From: Sorangiineae bacterium NIC37A_2
GTDB lineage: Bacteria > Myxococcota_A > Polyangia > Polyangiales > Polyangiaceae
NCBI GenBank assembly: GCA_002085155.1
Contig: NASX01000002.1
Coordinates: 28,720 to 83,909 of the forward strand
Direction of reading: 5' to 3'
DNA: 55,190 nt
Of the stretch, positions 1 to 8,604 are shown one piece after another; the first letter of the stretch is position 1, and each line of letters starts with the position of its first letter. A program made the translations under genes and the position numbers. A model generated the notes under the pieces. The model made no database searches. It saw only the letters and a program-made list of their open reading frames with translations, and was not told the origin of the DNA.

Positions 1-1448
1 CTTCCGCTCGTGAGCGCGGGGCCGCTCGTGAAGGCAGCCTCGACGAAGGGCCCTGCGGCCACGCTGATGGCAGCGGTGTCGCTTTGGGCGGTGGTTCCGA
101 TGCCGCTACCGAGGGACCAATAGGCGACCTCGAGCTCTACGCCATTGCGCGTGAGGGGGGTGCTGAGGGAGCCGCTGGTGAGAAACCAGAGGTCGACGGG
201 GCCCGCTGCGCGCAGAACCGAAAAGCCGACTCCGCCTCCGAAGCGTGCTGACTCGGCGGAGCCGGTCCCCGCGAGGGCATGAGCCTCGAGGTAAATTTCG
301 CGCGGCCGGGCTGGGCGCCTGCGTTTGCGAGGAGGCGTCGGCGACGAACGGGTGGTGGGCACCGGGGTTTCTGGAGCGAGCCGGGGAGGCGACGCCTCTT
401 CAGGGGGCCTTGGAGCCGGGGCTAGGTCTTCTTGAGCCCAAGTTCCGAGGGCGAACCCGACGGCGCGATAGCGTTCGAGCTCGGGATCGGAGGCCTGAAA
501 AGAGACTGTGCGCCTGAGCGTCTGGCCGCTGCGTGTGAGTTGAATGGAAGCCGAGATCTGCTCCCCGTCCCACTCGACACTGGCGTCGGGTGTATCCGCA
601 GGGGAGGCCTCTACACAGGTTTTTTGCGCTAGCGCTGCGGTGCAGGCATCGAGCAGCGCGTCGAGGGCGGCGGGGTTCGGCTCCGGTGCCGTGACTGTGA
701 CGAAGAATGGCGGCAAGAGCGCCTTTGCGAAGAAGCTTCGGGTCCGAGCCTGGCGTCTCACCTGAGCCGTCGCACGCAGCACGAAATAGACGATTTTTGC
801 TGGATCGCGCACGCTATCGAAATGTGTGGTGCGATCTTCGGGATAGTGGACCGACACTGGCGTGTGTTCGATGCGCGCCCCGGCCCTTGCCGCGCGCAAG
901 AGGACGTCTGCTTCGAAAGCGAAGCCGGGTGCCCCTGAATCGAACTCGAAGGTCAGGGGCAACGGATAGCGGCGCAGACCACACTGTGTGTCGAGCAGCT
1001 TCGTTCCCGCGAAGGCCGAGATCACAAGATTGGAGAAGGCATTCGACGCGCGATTGGCGCGGGGGGCGCGAGCGGCCTTGAGGTCGCGCACGCCGATCAC
1101 GAATGTGTCTGGCGGAGCAGGGTGATCGAGGAGCGCAAGAGCATCCTTGGCTCGATGTTGTCCGTCCGCGTCTATTGTGACCGCGGAGCGAGCTCCCGAC
1201 GTCTGGGCGTGGGAGAGCCCGGTTCGGAGCGCCGCTCCCTTGCCACGATTCTGAGGATGGCGGAGCACCTGCGCTCCGAGCTCGCGAGCGCGCTCGGAGG
1301 TGCCGTCCGTCGATCCATCATCGACCACCACAACCTCGGGCAACGGCCCCTTCCGCTTGGAGAGCTCACGCTTGAGGTCAGAAAGGACGTCCGGCAGCGC
1401 TCGTGCGGCATTGTATGCCGGGATGATGATGAAGAGCGGCGCGTCCAC
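1..1448 (-). CDS. GT2 (DPM1-like) glycosyltransferase fused in frame to an unknown C-terminal region; 3' end outside window
   Basis: Read from a GTG at 1448, the minus strand is open without a stop to the window edge (at least 482 codons). Residues 1-235 are a family 2 glycosyltransferase of the polyprenyl-phosphate mannosyltransferase type: a FIIIPAYNAA start, VVVVDDGSTDGT, the catalytic TIDADGQH and DTQCGLRRYP. Such enzymes transfer a sugar from a nucleotide donor to a polyprenyl phosphate at the inner membrane. From about residue 260 the character changes: FFVTVTAPEPNP, a Cys pair, a Pro/Arg-rich linker around PRKRRRPARP, then short beta-rich segments resembling an outer-membrane or secreted protein. 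There is no signal peptide between the parts. The gene is either a real fusion or two genes joined by loss of a stop or by a sequence error. The GT2 call is firm; the C-terminal part is not recognised. Confidence 0.75.
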   Translation of the reverse strand, partial: MDAPLFIIIPAYNAARALPDVLSDLKRELSKRKGPLPEVVVVDDGSTDGTSERARELGAQVLRHPQNRGKGAALRTGLSHAQTSGARSAVTIDADGQHRAKDALALLDHPAPPDTFVIGVRDLKAARAPRANRASNAFSNLVISAFAGTKLLDTQCGLRRYPLPLTFEFDSGAPGFAFEADVLLRAARAGARIEHTPVSVHYPEDRTTHFDSVRDPAKIVYFVLRATAQVRRQARTRSFFAKALLPPFFVTVTAPEPNPAALDALLDACTAALAQKTCVEASPADTPDASVEWDGEQISASIQLTRSGQTLRRTVSFQASDPELERYRAVGFALGTWAQEDLAPAPRPPEEASPPRLAPETPVPTTRSSPTPPRKRRRPARPREIYLEAHALAGTGSAESARFGGGVGFSVLRAAGPVDLWFLTSGSLSTPLTRNGVELEVAYWSLGSGIGTTAQSDTAAISVAAGPFVEAAFTSGPALTSG

Positions 1449-1583
1449 GGGGCGAGTTATTCCATACCGAAAGATTGTCCTGAAGCGACCCGAAAGGTGC
1501 GGAGCGGCTAGGAGAGGTGAAAACTTGGCTTTAGCGTGAGTCTCTCGGAGCGGCCACGGATGCGCTATAGGCCCTCTTGTCAG

Positions 1584-2222
1584 ATGACCGACGAGACGAA
1601 CCAGGGGCGCCCCCTTCCGAGCGATCTCGAAGCTGAGTTTGCGCGGCGCGCGAAGAAGCAGATCCGTTCCCGAGCGAAGGCTGTGCGGCTCGGGCTTCCC
1701 GAGGCGGCCCGCCATGCCCGTTCCGAGCGCATTGTCGCGTCTCTCAGCGAACTGGACATCGTGCGGGCTGCTCGCGGTGTGGCCCTCTTCTGGCCGATGG
1801 TCGAGCGAGGCGAAGTCGACCTGCGACCGCTCCTTGGAATTTTGCGAGACCGCGACGTCGCGACCTTCTTCCCCTTCATGGAGCCCAAGGAGGGCGGATT
1901 CTCAACGGGCTTTCGTGAGGTCCGGCGAGAGAGCGATTTGGTCGAGCGCGGTCGGGGGTTCGTTGAGCCGACCGAAGGTCCCGCGGCGGCTCGCGGTCAA
2001 ATTGACGTAGTTATCGTGCCGGCACTGGCCGTCGATAGTCGCGGCTACCGGGTTGGTTACGGAGCTGGCTACTACGACGCGACGCTCGGCGACCTGTGTC
2101 CGCCGGCCGTGAGCGTAGTGGTTTGCTACGACTTCGAGCTCATGGCGGAGCTCCCTATTGAGAGGCATGACGTCCGCTGCGACCTTGTGGTCACCGACAA
2201 GAAGACGCTGCGTCCTGCCTGA
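1584..2222 (+). CDS. fau: 5-formyltetrahydrofolate cyclo-ligase
   Basis: A 212-residue cytoplasmic enzyme that uses ATP to convert 5-formyl-THF to 5,10-methenyl-THF, returning stored folate to one-carbon metabolism. The family signature GYRVGYGAGYYD (substrate and ATP-binding loop) is present near residue 155, and the N-terminal helix AKKQIRSRAKAVR matches the family pattern. The frame is open upstream to a GTG at 1536 and an ATG at 1560; the ATG at 1584 leaves a normal-length protein. It stands alone, divergent from the GT2 gene. Confidence 0.9.
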   Translation: MTDETNQGRPLPSDLEAEFARRAKKQIRSRAKAVRLGLPEAARHARSERIVASLSELDIVRAARGVALFWPMVERGEVDLRPLLGILRDRDVATFFPFMEPKEGGFSTGFREVRRESDLVERGRGFVEPTEGPAAARGQIDVVIVPALAVDSRGYRVGYGAGYYDATLGDLCPPAVSVVVCYDFELMAELPIERHDVRCDLVVTDKKTLRPA

Positions 2223-2248
2223 CCCCTTCAGGCGTTTTTTCGAGCCTT

Positions 2249-2776
2249 TCAGCGCTGCATGCGGCGCTTGCTGTCGGGGGATTTCACGCACTCGGCGCAG
2301 AGCCCGTAGAGCTCGTGCTTGTGATGGAGCAGGTGAAATCCATACTGACGGGCGATGCGCTCCTGGAGCTCTTCAATCAGGGGCTCTTCGAACTCGGTGA
2401 TTTTTCCGCAGTTCTCGCAGATGAGATGGTCGTGGTGGGAGCTTTCGTCCGCGAGCTCGTAGCGCGTGAGACCGTCGCCGAAATGGAGCTCATTGGCGAT
2501 GCCGCCTTCGCTCAACATGCGCATGGTCCGATAGACGGTCGCGTAACCGATCCGATGATCGATGGCGCGGACTCGCTCCAGTAGCTCATCGATCGTCAGG
2601 TGATCGGTCGTGTCGAAGAAGGTGGATACAATGATCCTCCGTTGCTCCGTGGTGCGGAGCCCCTTCTCGACCATGTAGTCGTCGAGGTTCTGACGAAGCC
2701 GTTCGAGGTTGGGCCCCTTGGGCCTCTCTCCAACAGGCAAGATCGGTTCGTCGTTCTCGGCCATGCCTTGATTCAT
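2249..2776 (-). CDS. fur: Fur-family metal-responsive transcriptional regulator
   Basis: 175 residues. The winged-helix DNA-recognition segment RIGYATVYRTMRML is followed by the HHDHLICENCGK metal motif and a second CxxC (CAEC) near the C-terminus, so the structural zinc site (two CxxC pairs) and the His-rich regulatory site are both intact. Fur proteins repress iron, zinc or peroxide genes when metal is bound; which metal applies here cannot be told from sequence. The ATG at 2776 has GGAAAG six bases upstream, and a second ATG lies at 2764. It is the last gene of the operon, 37 nt behind the degenerate P-type ATPase gene. Confidence 0.92.
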   Translation of the reverse strand: MNQGMAENDEPILPVGERPKGPNLERLRQNLDDYMVEKGLRTTEQRRIIVSTFFDTTDHLTIDELLERVRAIDHRIGYATVYRTMRMLSEGGIANELHFGDGLTRYELADESSHHDHLICENCGKITEFEEPLIEELQERIARQYGFHLLHHKHELYGLCAECVKSPDSKRRMQR

Positions 2777-2813
2777 GCCACACTTTCCGGGGGATCGATA
2801 CCCGGCGGGTTTG

Positions 2814-4967
2814 TTACGAATCCAGGGACGAAAGCGCCTTCGGAGCGCGTGCCATGAGACGTTTCGAAAGCAGGTAGCTGACCAGAGAAAGGCCTGGAAT
2901 CGTTGCGATCGGCACGACGGCAAGGGTCGCTGCCACTGTCGCGAAGGCGGCTGTCACGGAGTGCACGAGCAAGAGCTCGATACCAGACTGCCGGAGGTCG
3001 TGGGCGAGGAGAATCGCCTGGCCGCACGTGGGCAAATGGGAGCCGTAGACGCTCACTGAGCGACGCTCATCTCGAGGAGGGAAGGTCGATGAGAACGAGT
3101 TCAGGCCTCCGAACAGGATGGGCACGTCTGCGCCCGAGAGGGCGCGATCATCGGTTCCGAGTTGGCCGATGACGGCTACGGGAACGCCTGCCGTGCGCAA
3201 TCGTTCGACCTCCTCCTTCCGTTCGGTGCTTTCGCTCCGTACGTGGTCGATGCCGAGGCGTTTCGCGATGGCCTCGAGCGTATCTCGAGAGCCTCCGGAA
3301 AGCAGTGCCGGCTCGATGCCGCGCATGAGGAGGTTTTGCATCGTGGCGCGTGCTCCGGGGGAGAGCTCGTCGGAGAGGGCGATGACGCCGATGACATGTC
3401 CACCGAGGGCGACGATCAGGGCCGATTGCCCTTCTCCTTCGATGCCGCGGAGTTTCTCTTCGATCCAGGCGATGCTGATCTTGTGGCGAAGGAGGAATTC
3501 TCGCCCGCCCACGATCAACTCTTCGCCGTCACGAGTCAGACATCGCACGCTCGCACCTGTGCCCGCGGAGTGGCTGCGGCAGGTCTCGGGGGGCAGAGAC
3601 ATGCTCTCGAGGGCGACGATCGTGGCGCGGGCCGCGGGATGGTGAACGCTGCGGAGCGCTCCGGCCGCGAGCGAAATCACCCGTTCGCGCGAAGTGTCGC
3701 GGAATGCGTGGATTTCGGCGACGACGGGATCGCCCTTGAGCAGAGTGCCGCGGGTACAGAATACCGCGGTGCCGACGTGGCTTGAGGTTTCGAGCACCGA
3801 GGCGCGCGGGAACACGATGCCTCGCGCAGCGGCTTCGCCCAACACCCACCAAATCCGCTCTCGAAGCGCGCGGTGGAGGATGGGCGTTGACCAAGCAAGC
3901 CACGTCGCGGCGCCGACGAAGACCGCGCGCCACCAAGTGCTCGCCAAGTAGAGCGACACGATGGTGGAAAGGAGTGCGAGGATCGGGGCGATGCCCACCG
4001 CGAGCCAGCGCCCCACACGCACGATCGAATAGTCATCGATCAGCGAGCCTTTCCCCTCCTGAAGTACCAGCGAAAATGCCCGCTCGCGGCCGGTTCGATT
4101 GGCGGCGACGTGAAGCGGGCCGCCTTCGAGGACACAGCGCCCCGCCACGACCGCGCTCGCCTGGTGTACCTCGATCTCTGGGGCATCCGGCGTAAAGGGC
4201 TCGAGCTTTGCTGAGCCGCGGACAACCACCCCATCGACCGGGACGATCTCCCGCGCACGGACCTCTACCTCTTCGCCTGGCAGGAGATCCTGAGCCGCAA
4301 TCCAGAGCCTCCGCCCGCCGCGGATGGTGCGCCCCACGGCGGCCATGCGCTCCCTGAGCGGCGCTAAGCTCTCTGTCGCACGTCCACTGACCTCGGCCGC
4401 GAGTTGTCGCCCGAGGATAAGGAAGAGAGCCGAGAGGGCGACCGTAAGTACTAGATCGACGCTGGCCTCTCCTAGGTAGGCGGCCACTCCGAGGGGGACG
4501 ATCAGCAAGAAAAAGGGAAGCAGCTCGAGCGGGTCACTCAACCGGGCCGCTTCCCGGGCCCAGTCGAAAGCGGGCGGAGCAGGTTCGATGCCAGGTCGCG
4601 CCGCTACGGGCCAAAAGGTCTCGCTCTCCCGGTCCTCAGAAGAGAGTGGCCCGGTGGCAGGGTGCGGACGAGACTCGACGGGCGGTAAAGCTGCGAGTGG
4701 TTGGCCTCGGGACGAAATAGGAGCCGGGAAGGAGCCCGCTGTCGCCTCCCCCTCGACGCCGAGCGGTGCGTCTTGATCCGCTCCTTCGCTCAGAAGCCGC
4801 GTCTCAGGGGGCGCTTCATGACGAGCTTCGGCCTCGTAGCTCTCAGCATGAGCTACGGAGCAGAAGTAAACGACGCCCGATTCAAAAACTCGAACCTTGG
4901 GGGCGAACAGAGGATCGACGGGCGCGCCACAGGAGCCACAGCGAGCGGAGCTGAGATCGCGGTTCAC
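2814..4967 (-). CDS. Degenerate P1B-type ATPase-like protein (pseudo-ATPase) with N-terminal YHS/TRASH-like metal site
   Basis: 717 residues with the layout of a heavy-metal P1B-ATPase. An N-terminal YHS/TRASH-like module (C10, C13, then FCSVAH with C36 and H40) is followed by a Pro-rich linker, helices near 148-190, an actuator-like region, helices at about 320-360, P and N domains and a final helix pair near 665-700. The architecture is clear but the catalytic motifs are gone. DKTGT is replaced by CTRGT at 404-408 with no phosphorylatable Asp. TGES is TPDA near 259. The CPC membrane motif is STP at 360-362. TGD is SGG near 557. GDGxND is GQLGTD at 601-606. The nucleotide-domain HP (443-444) remains. 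The frame is intact over 2.1 kb, which argues for a maintained non-enzymatic role. The gene starts 9 nt after argF and precedes fur. A metal-sensing or scaffold role is only inference. Confidence 0.85.
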   Translation of the reverse strand: MNRDLSSARCGSCGAPVDPLFAPKVRVFESGVVYFCSVAHAESYEAEARHEAPPETRLLSEGADQDAPLGVEGEATAGSFPAPISSRGQPLAALPPVESRPHPATGPLSSEDRESETFWPVAARPGIEPAPPAFDWAREAARLSDPLELLPFFLLIVPLGVAAYLGEASVDLVLTVALSALFLILGRQLAAEVSGRATESLAPLRERMAAVGRTIRGGRRLWIAAQDLLPGEEVEVRAREIVPVDGVVVRGSAKLEPFTPDAPEIEVHQASAVVAGRCVLEGGPLHVAANRTGRERAFSLVLQEGKGSLIDDYSIVRVGRWLAVGIAPILALLSTIVSLYLASTWWRAVFVGAATWLAWSTPILHRALRERIWWVLGEAAARGIVFPRASVLETSSHVGTAVFCTRGTLLKGDPVVAEIHAFRDTSRERVISLAAGALRSVHHPAARATIVALESMSLPPETCRSHSAGTGASVRCLTRDGEELIVGGREFLLRHKISIAWIEEKLRGIEGEGQSALIVALGGHVIGVIALSDELSPGARATMQNLLMRGIEPALLSGGSRDTLEAIAKRLGIDHVRSESTERKEEVERLRTAGVPVAVIGQLGTDDRALSGADVPILFGGLNSFSSTFPPRDERRSVSVYGSHLPTCGQAILLAHDLRQSGIELLLVHSVTAAFATVAATLAVVPIATIPGLSLVSYLLSKRLMARAPKALSSLDS

Positions 4968-4976
4968 GCGCCCTCG

Positions 4977-5891
4977 TCAAAGGAGGCCGAAGGCCCAGAG
5001 CAAGAGCGCCTTGGAGGTGTGGAGGCGCGCTTCAGCTTCGTCCCAGACCAGACTCTGCGGACCTTCGATGACCTCTTCGGAGATTTCCTCGCCGCGGTGC
5101 GCGGGAAGACAATGAAGTACGATCGCCTTCGGATCCGCCTGCTTCAGGACAGCAGAGTTCAGCTGGTACCCGGCGAACGCCTGGAGGCGGGCTGCGGTCT
5201 CGCTCTCCTGGCCCATGCTCGTGAAGACGTCCGTCGAGAGCACATGGGCACCGCGAGCAGCCTCGAACGGGTCTTCATGGAGGACGACCTCGGCTCCCTG
5301 AGCGCGGGCTGCCTCTACGAGATCACGTTTCACCTCGAAGCCCTTGGGACAGGCGAGGTGCAGCGTGCCGCGCAAGATGCCCACGGCTTCCAGCCACGAA
5401 TTGGCCATATTGTTGCCGTCTCCGATCCAAGCGAACTTGAGCCCACTCAAGGTCCCAAAGTGACGGCGAGTGGTCTGAAGATCGGCACAGAGCTGCATCG
5501 GGTGACTCTGATCGGTGAGCGCGTTCAGGACCGGAACGTCCACGTACCGAATCATCTCTTCGAGTCGACTCTGATCATGAGTGCGGAAGGTGATGCCGTG
5601 GACCATCCGGCCGAGCACGCGCGCAGTGTCGCTGATCGGCTCACCTCGCCCCATTTGAGAGCCCGCCTGCGTGATGACAACAGGACTCCCCCCGAGCTCG
5701 TTCACGGCCACTTCGAGCGAGAGGCGAGTGCGCGTGGAGGCCTTCTCGAACACGAGAGCGATCTGTTTCCCTGCCAGAGGACGCTCGCTGATGCGACCAC
5801 GTTGTTCTTTCTGCCGATCGGCCTCGTCCAAGATGGAGAGGAGGCCCTGTGCGTCGCCGAGGTCAGCCAAGTTTCGGAAATGTCGAGTCAT
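4977..5891 (-). CDS. argF: Ornithine carbamoyltransferase
   Basis: 304 residues, full length. It forms citrulline from ornithine and carbamoyl phosphate in arginine biosynthesis. The carbamoyl-phosphate loop ASTRTR, the HPMQ motif, DVFTSMGQE and the ornithine-binding HCLPAHRGEE are all present. It lies 31 nt after argD and 9 nt before the pseudo-ATPase gene, so it is probably co-transcribed with both. I see no ARG-box-like operator in the short gaps. Confidence 0.95.
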   Translation of the reverse strand: MTRHFRNLADLGDAQGLLSILDEADRQKEQRGRISERPLAGKQIALVFEKASTRTRLSLEVAVNELGGSPVVITQAGSQMGRGEPISDTARVLGRMVHGITFRTHDQSRLEEMIRYVDVPVLNALTDQSHPMQLCADLQTTRRHFGTLSGLKFAWIGDGNNMANSWLEAVGILRGTLHLACPKGFEVKRDLVEAARAQGAEVVLHEDPFEAARGAHVLSTDVFTSMGQESETAARLQAFAGYQLNSAVLKQADPKAIVLHCLPAHRGEEISEEVIEGPQSLVWDEAEARLHTSKALLLWAFGLL

Positions 5892-5922
5892 GGTCGTCGC
5901 GTCAAAAGGAGGTCTCGGGAGT

Positions 5923-7143
5923 TTAGGACATCAGAGTCTCTTCGAGCAGGGTCAGACCCTCCTCAAACTCTTCATCGCTGATGGTGAGGGGAGGAGTGAA
6001 GCGGAGCGCGTTCGAGCCCGCCAACGTCACGAGCAGACCTCGGTCCCGCAACTGGCCCAGGAGCGCGCTGGCACTCTGTTCCGGGACGAGCTCAATGGCT
6101 TGCAGGAGACCGCGACCGGTCCTTCGGGTGATGAGGGGCGAGCGCGAGCGGAGCGTGTCGAGCCGGTCGGCCAGCCGAGCCCCCAGGGTCTGCACGCGGA
6201 CGAGGAGTGACTCCTTGTCCAGGGTGCGCAGGACGGCGAGGGCGGCTGCGCTCGCGAGAGGATTCCCTCCGAAGGTCGAGCCGTGGCTCCCTTTGGGAAG
6301 AGACGCGGCCAAATGTTCGCCGGTCAGGAGAGCGCCGATCGGTACACCTCCGCCCAATCCCTTCGCCAGAGTGAGCGCGTCCGGCCGGGCGTCTTCCGCC
6401 TCAATAGCCAAGAACGTGCCTGTGCGGCCGACGCCGGTCTGAATCTCGTCCACCAAGAGCAATGCTCCGGCCCGCGTGGCCAGCTCGCGCAGTGAGCGCA
6501 GGAACCCAGGGGGGGCTTCGATGGCTCCCGCCTCCCCGAGCACTGGCTCTACGATGATGCCGGCCGTGCGCGAGGAGAGGCGCGCTTCGACAGCGGAAAG
6601 ATCTCCGTAGGGCACGTGTGAAACGGGGCCGAGGGGTCCGAAGCCCTGCCGATACTTGGCTGTGCCCGTCGCCGCGAGCGAACCCAAGGTCCGCCCGTGG
6701 AACGCGTTTTCGAAGGCGATGATCTCGACGCGCTCCGACTCGCCACGCTCGAAGAAATGGCGCCGAGCCAGCTTGAGCATGGCCTCGTTGGCTTCGGTTC
6801 CTGAGTTGCAGAAAAATGCGCGAGAGAAGCCCGTCCGCCGTGTGAGGTCTTCGGCCAAGAGGACGTTGGGCTCGTTATGGTAATAGTTGGACGTGTGGAT
6901 CAGCTTCGCCGCCTGATCCTGAATGGCCTTGACGAGTTCAGGATGTCCATGGCCGAGCGCGCTGACGGCGACGCCTGCATAGAAGTCGATGTACCGTTTT
7001 CCATTTTGGTCCCAGAGCTTCGCACCTTCGCCTCGAACGAGGACGACACCAGGGCGCGCGTAGTTCGGATAGAGACAGCGCTCCGCCGTCTCGGCGAGGA
7101 GTTGAGTTTCCGAAGGGGGGTCGTCTTTGGGCAGGCTGTTCAT
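5923..7143 (-). CDS. argD: Acetylornithine aminotransferase
   Basis: 406 residues; a PLP-dependent class III aminotransferase that makes N-acetylornithine from the semialdehyde. It shows FCNSGTEANEAMLKLAR, AFHGRTLGSL, LLLVDEIQTGVGRTG and the PLP lysine in TLAKGLGGG. The frame extends upstream to 7308, but the ATG at 7143 overlaps the stop of the HAD gene as ATGA, which settles the start and implies translational coupling. Close relatives include succinylornithine and other omega-aminotransferases, but the adjacent argF supports ArgD. Confidence 0.93.
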   Translation of the reverse strand: MNSLPKDDPPSETQLLAETAERCLYPNYARPGVVLVRGEGAKLWDQNGKRYIDFYAGVAVSALGHGHPELVKAIQDQAAKLIHTSNYYHNEPNVLLAEDLTRRTGFSRAFFCNSGTEANEAMLKLARRHFFERGESERVEIIAFENAFHGRTLGSLAATGTAKYRQGFGPLGPVSHVPYGDLSAVEARLSSRTAGIIVEPVLGEAGAIEAPPGFLRSLRELATRAGALLLVDEIQTGVGRTGTFLAIEAEDARPDALTLAKGLGGGVPIGALLTGEHLAASLPKGSHGSTFGGNPLASAAALAVLRTLDKESLLVRVQTLGARLADRLDTLRSRSPLITRRTGRGLLQAIELVPEQSASALLGQLRDRGLLVTLAGSNALRFTPPLTISDEEFEEGLTLLEETLMS

Positions 7144-7943
7144 GACGGTGAAGAGGACGGTGAGATCACATTGCGAGCGGCGGAGATTCGTCTCGCCGCT
7201 TCCAAAAAGCCATGGCTTTGAGCCAGTTTTGTTTGAAAGCGCGGCAGGAGGTGGAAGCGCCCCCGGAGGTTCTGCACGCCGATGGTCGTGCGAAACGCGG
7301 CGAAGCATGGCGCATCGTTCTCGCTGTCGCCAATGAACGCAAAACGCCGCAAAATCTCCGTCGAATCGTGACCGCGCTCCGCGAGAAAGCGTACGGCTCC
7401 AGTGGCCTTGTCGAGCCGGTCCCAGGTCAGGTGCAGGTGAACGCTCGAGCGCGTCACCCTTGCTCCCGCCTCACGGGCGAGGCGTGTCGCTTGCGCGATG
7501 TCCTCTTCGCGCGCCCGCTCATGCTCTCCAATGTCGAAGGTGAAGTCGCTGATCCGCGCACCCGAGTCGTCCGCGGGGACGAGCCCTGGCACCGCGGTTC
7601 GAACGTGCGCAATGAGCTCCTGAAGACGCGCGCGTCGCTCGGCCCGTAGAAGGGGGCTGACGCTATCTCGCGCCACGATGCGCCGACCTTCACGAAAGAA
7701 CGCGACAGCTCCGTTCTCACCGATCGCGCCGCTCACGGGGAGAACATGAGCGAGCGTCTGTGCCCAGGCGATGGGCCTTCCGGTGAGCGCGATGAGCTCG
7801 AGGCCGGCTCCTTTGAGCAGCTCCAGTGCGGTCAGGGCCTCACAGGTAAGGAGGCCGTGCTCGAGGAACGTGTCGTCGAGATCGAAGAGGAGTCCGCGGA
7901 GGTCCAGTGCTTCTTCAGGTGTGAGTGCTTCGAGAGGCAACAT
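7140..7943 (-). CDS. HAD-superfamily (IIB-type) phosphatase
   Basis: 267 residues. HAD motif I is LLFDLDDTFLEHG, motif II ALTGRP, and motif IV FIGDSENDAPCF, with a type-IIB-like cap carrying IGENGAVAFF. This matches Cof or mannosyl-3-phosphoglycerate phosphatase relatives, which remove phosphate from sugar phosphates and similar small molecules; the substrate is unknown. It is the first gene of the argD-argF operon and overlaps argD by 4 nt. Confidence 0.82.
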   Translation of the reverse strand: MLPLEALTPEEALDLRGLLFDLDDTFLEHGLLTCEALTALELLKGAGLELIALTGRPIAWAQTLAHVLPVSGAIGENGAVAFFREGRRIVARDSVSPLLRAERRARLQELIAHVRTAVPGLVPADDSGARISDFTFDIGEHERAREEDIAQATRLAREAGARVTRSSVHLHLTWDRLDKATGAVRFLAERGHDSTEILRRFAFIGDSENDAPCFAAFRTTIGVQNLRGRFHLLPRFQTKLAQSHGFLEAARRISAARNVISPSSSPS

Positions 7944-8013
7944 CTCGCGAAATTCGCTGTTTTTGAGGTGTCTGAGAGAAGATCATCCGAGCGTGAGCCC
8001 GGGCAAAATGCCA

Positions 8014-8045
8014 AAGACCCCGGCGCGTGAAGCAGCCGGGGTCTT
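8014..8045 (-). terminator. Hairpin terminator after the HU-like gene
   Basis: An 11-bp perfect inverted repeat (AAGACCCCGGC at 8014-8024, GCCGGGGTCTT at 8035-8045) with a 10-nt loop lies 27 nt beyond the stop of the HU-like gene. The flanking bases on the minus strand include TTTGGCATTTT. It also separates HU from the HAD-arg operon. Confidence 0.75.
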
Positions 8046-8071
8046 CGCTATTCGAAGGTTGTCTGGTCGAC

Positions 8072-8380
8072 TCAGACGAGGTCCTTGAGGGCCTTGAGAG
8101 GAGTCGCGCGGACCTTCTTGGTCGCCGGCTTGGCGGGGATGAGCATGGGCTCCTTGGTGAAGGGATTGATGCCCTGACGCTCTTTGGTGGCTGCCTTCTT
8201 CACGACGCGCAGCTTCACGAGGCCGGGCACCACGAACTCGCCGGGGCCACGGCTTCCAAGGTTCTTCTTGATGAGCGCGAAGATCTCGTCGAACAGCTTG
8301 TTGACGGTCTTCTTGTCGAGATCGGTTGCGTTCGCCAGCTCGGTGATGATTTGTGCTTTGGTCAGTCGCTTGCCCGCCAT
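8072..8380 (-). CDS. HU/IHF-family nucleoid DNA-binding protein
   Basis: 102 residues, basic. The N-terminal helices KRLTKAQIITELANATDL and the beta-arm region with INPFTKEPMLIPAK match HU/IHF proteins, which bend DNA as dimers. The usual arm motif GRNPxTG is altered to GINPFTK, and the C-terminus is Lys-rich and hydrophobic. The ATG at 8380 has AGGAGA upstream, while longer frames to 8473 lack support. It has its own terminator downstream and a possible promoter at about 8477-8503. Confidence 0.92.
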   Translation of the reverse strand: MAGKRLTKAQIITELANATDLDKKTVNKLFDEIFALIKKNLGSRGPGEFVVPGLVKLRVVKKAATKERQGINPFTKEPMLIPAKPATKKVRATPLKALKDLV

Positions 8381-8476
8381 GAGTTTTCTCCTGAAAATTT
8401 CCTTAGTCGAATGCCTTCTCCCTCCTCGGACGGGTTCGCGGATTGCTTTCGCGCCGTCTCGAGAGGCTCGCAAACG

Positions 8477-8503
8477 ATTATCAAGCTAAATTCAGCCTTT
8501 CAA
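8477..8503 (-). promoter_or_regulatory. Possible promoter of the HU-like gene
   Basis: On the minus strand TTGAAA (8503-8498) is followed after 15 nt by GATAAT (8482-8477), a close match to sigma-70 -35 and -10 boxes but with a short spacer. It sits about 100 nt upstream of the HU start, in the most AT-rich part of the gap. Confidence 0.35.
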
Positions 8504-8604
8504 GAAGAATCGTTAGAAATCACCGCCCGAATGCGCTTTTTTGAACCTGATCCAGGCGCTCGTGCCGATTCCGAAGCCCGATCAGGAGGCGTTAGCGGTC
8601 CGAG

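Noticed and set aside
1449-1583. 6S RNA next to the 5-formyl-THF cyclo-ligase gene
   Set aside because: 6S RNA often neighbours this gene in proteobacteria, but the gap is too short and shows no long imperfect hairpin.
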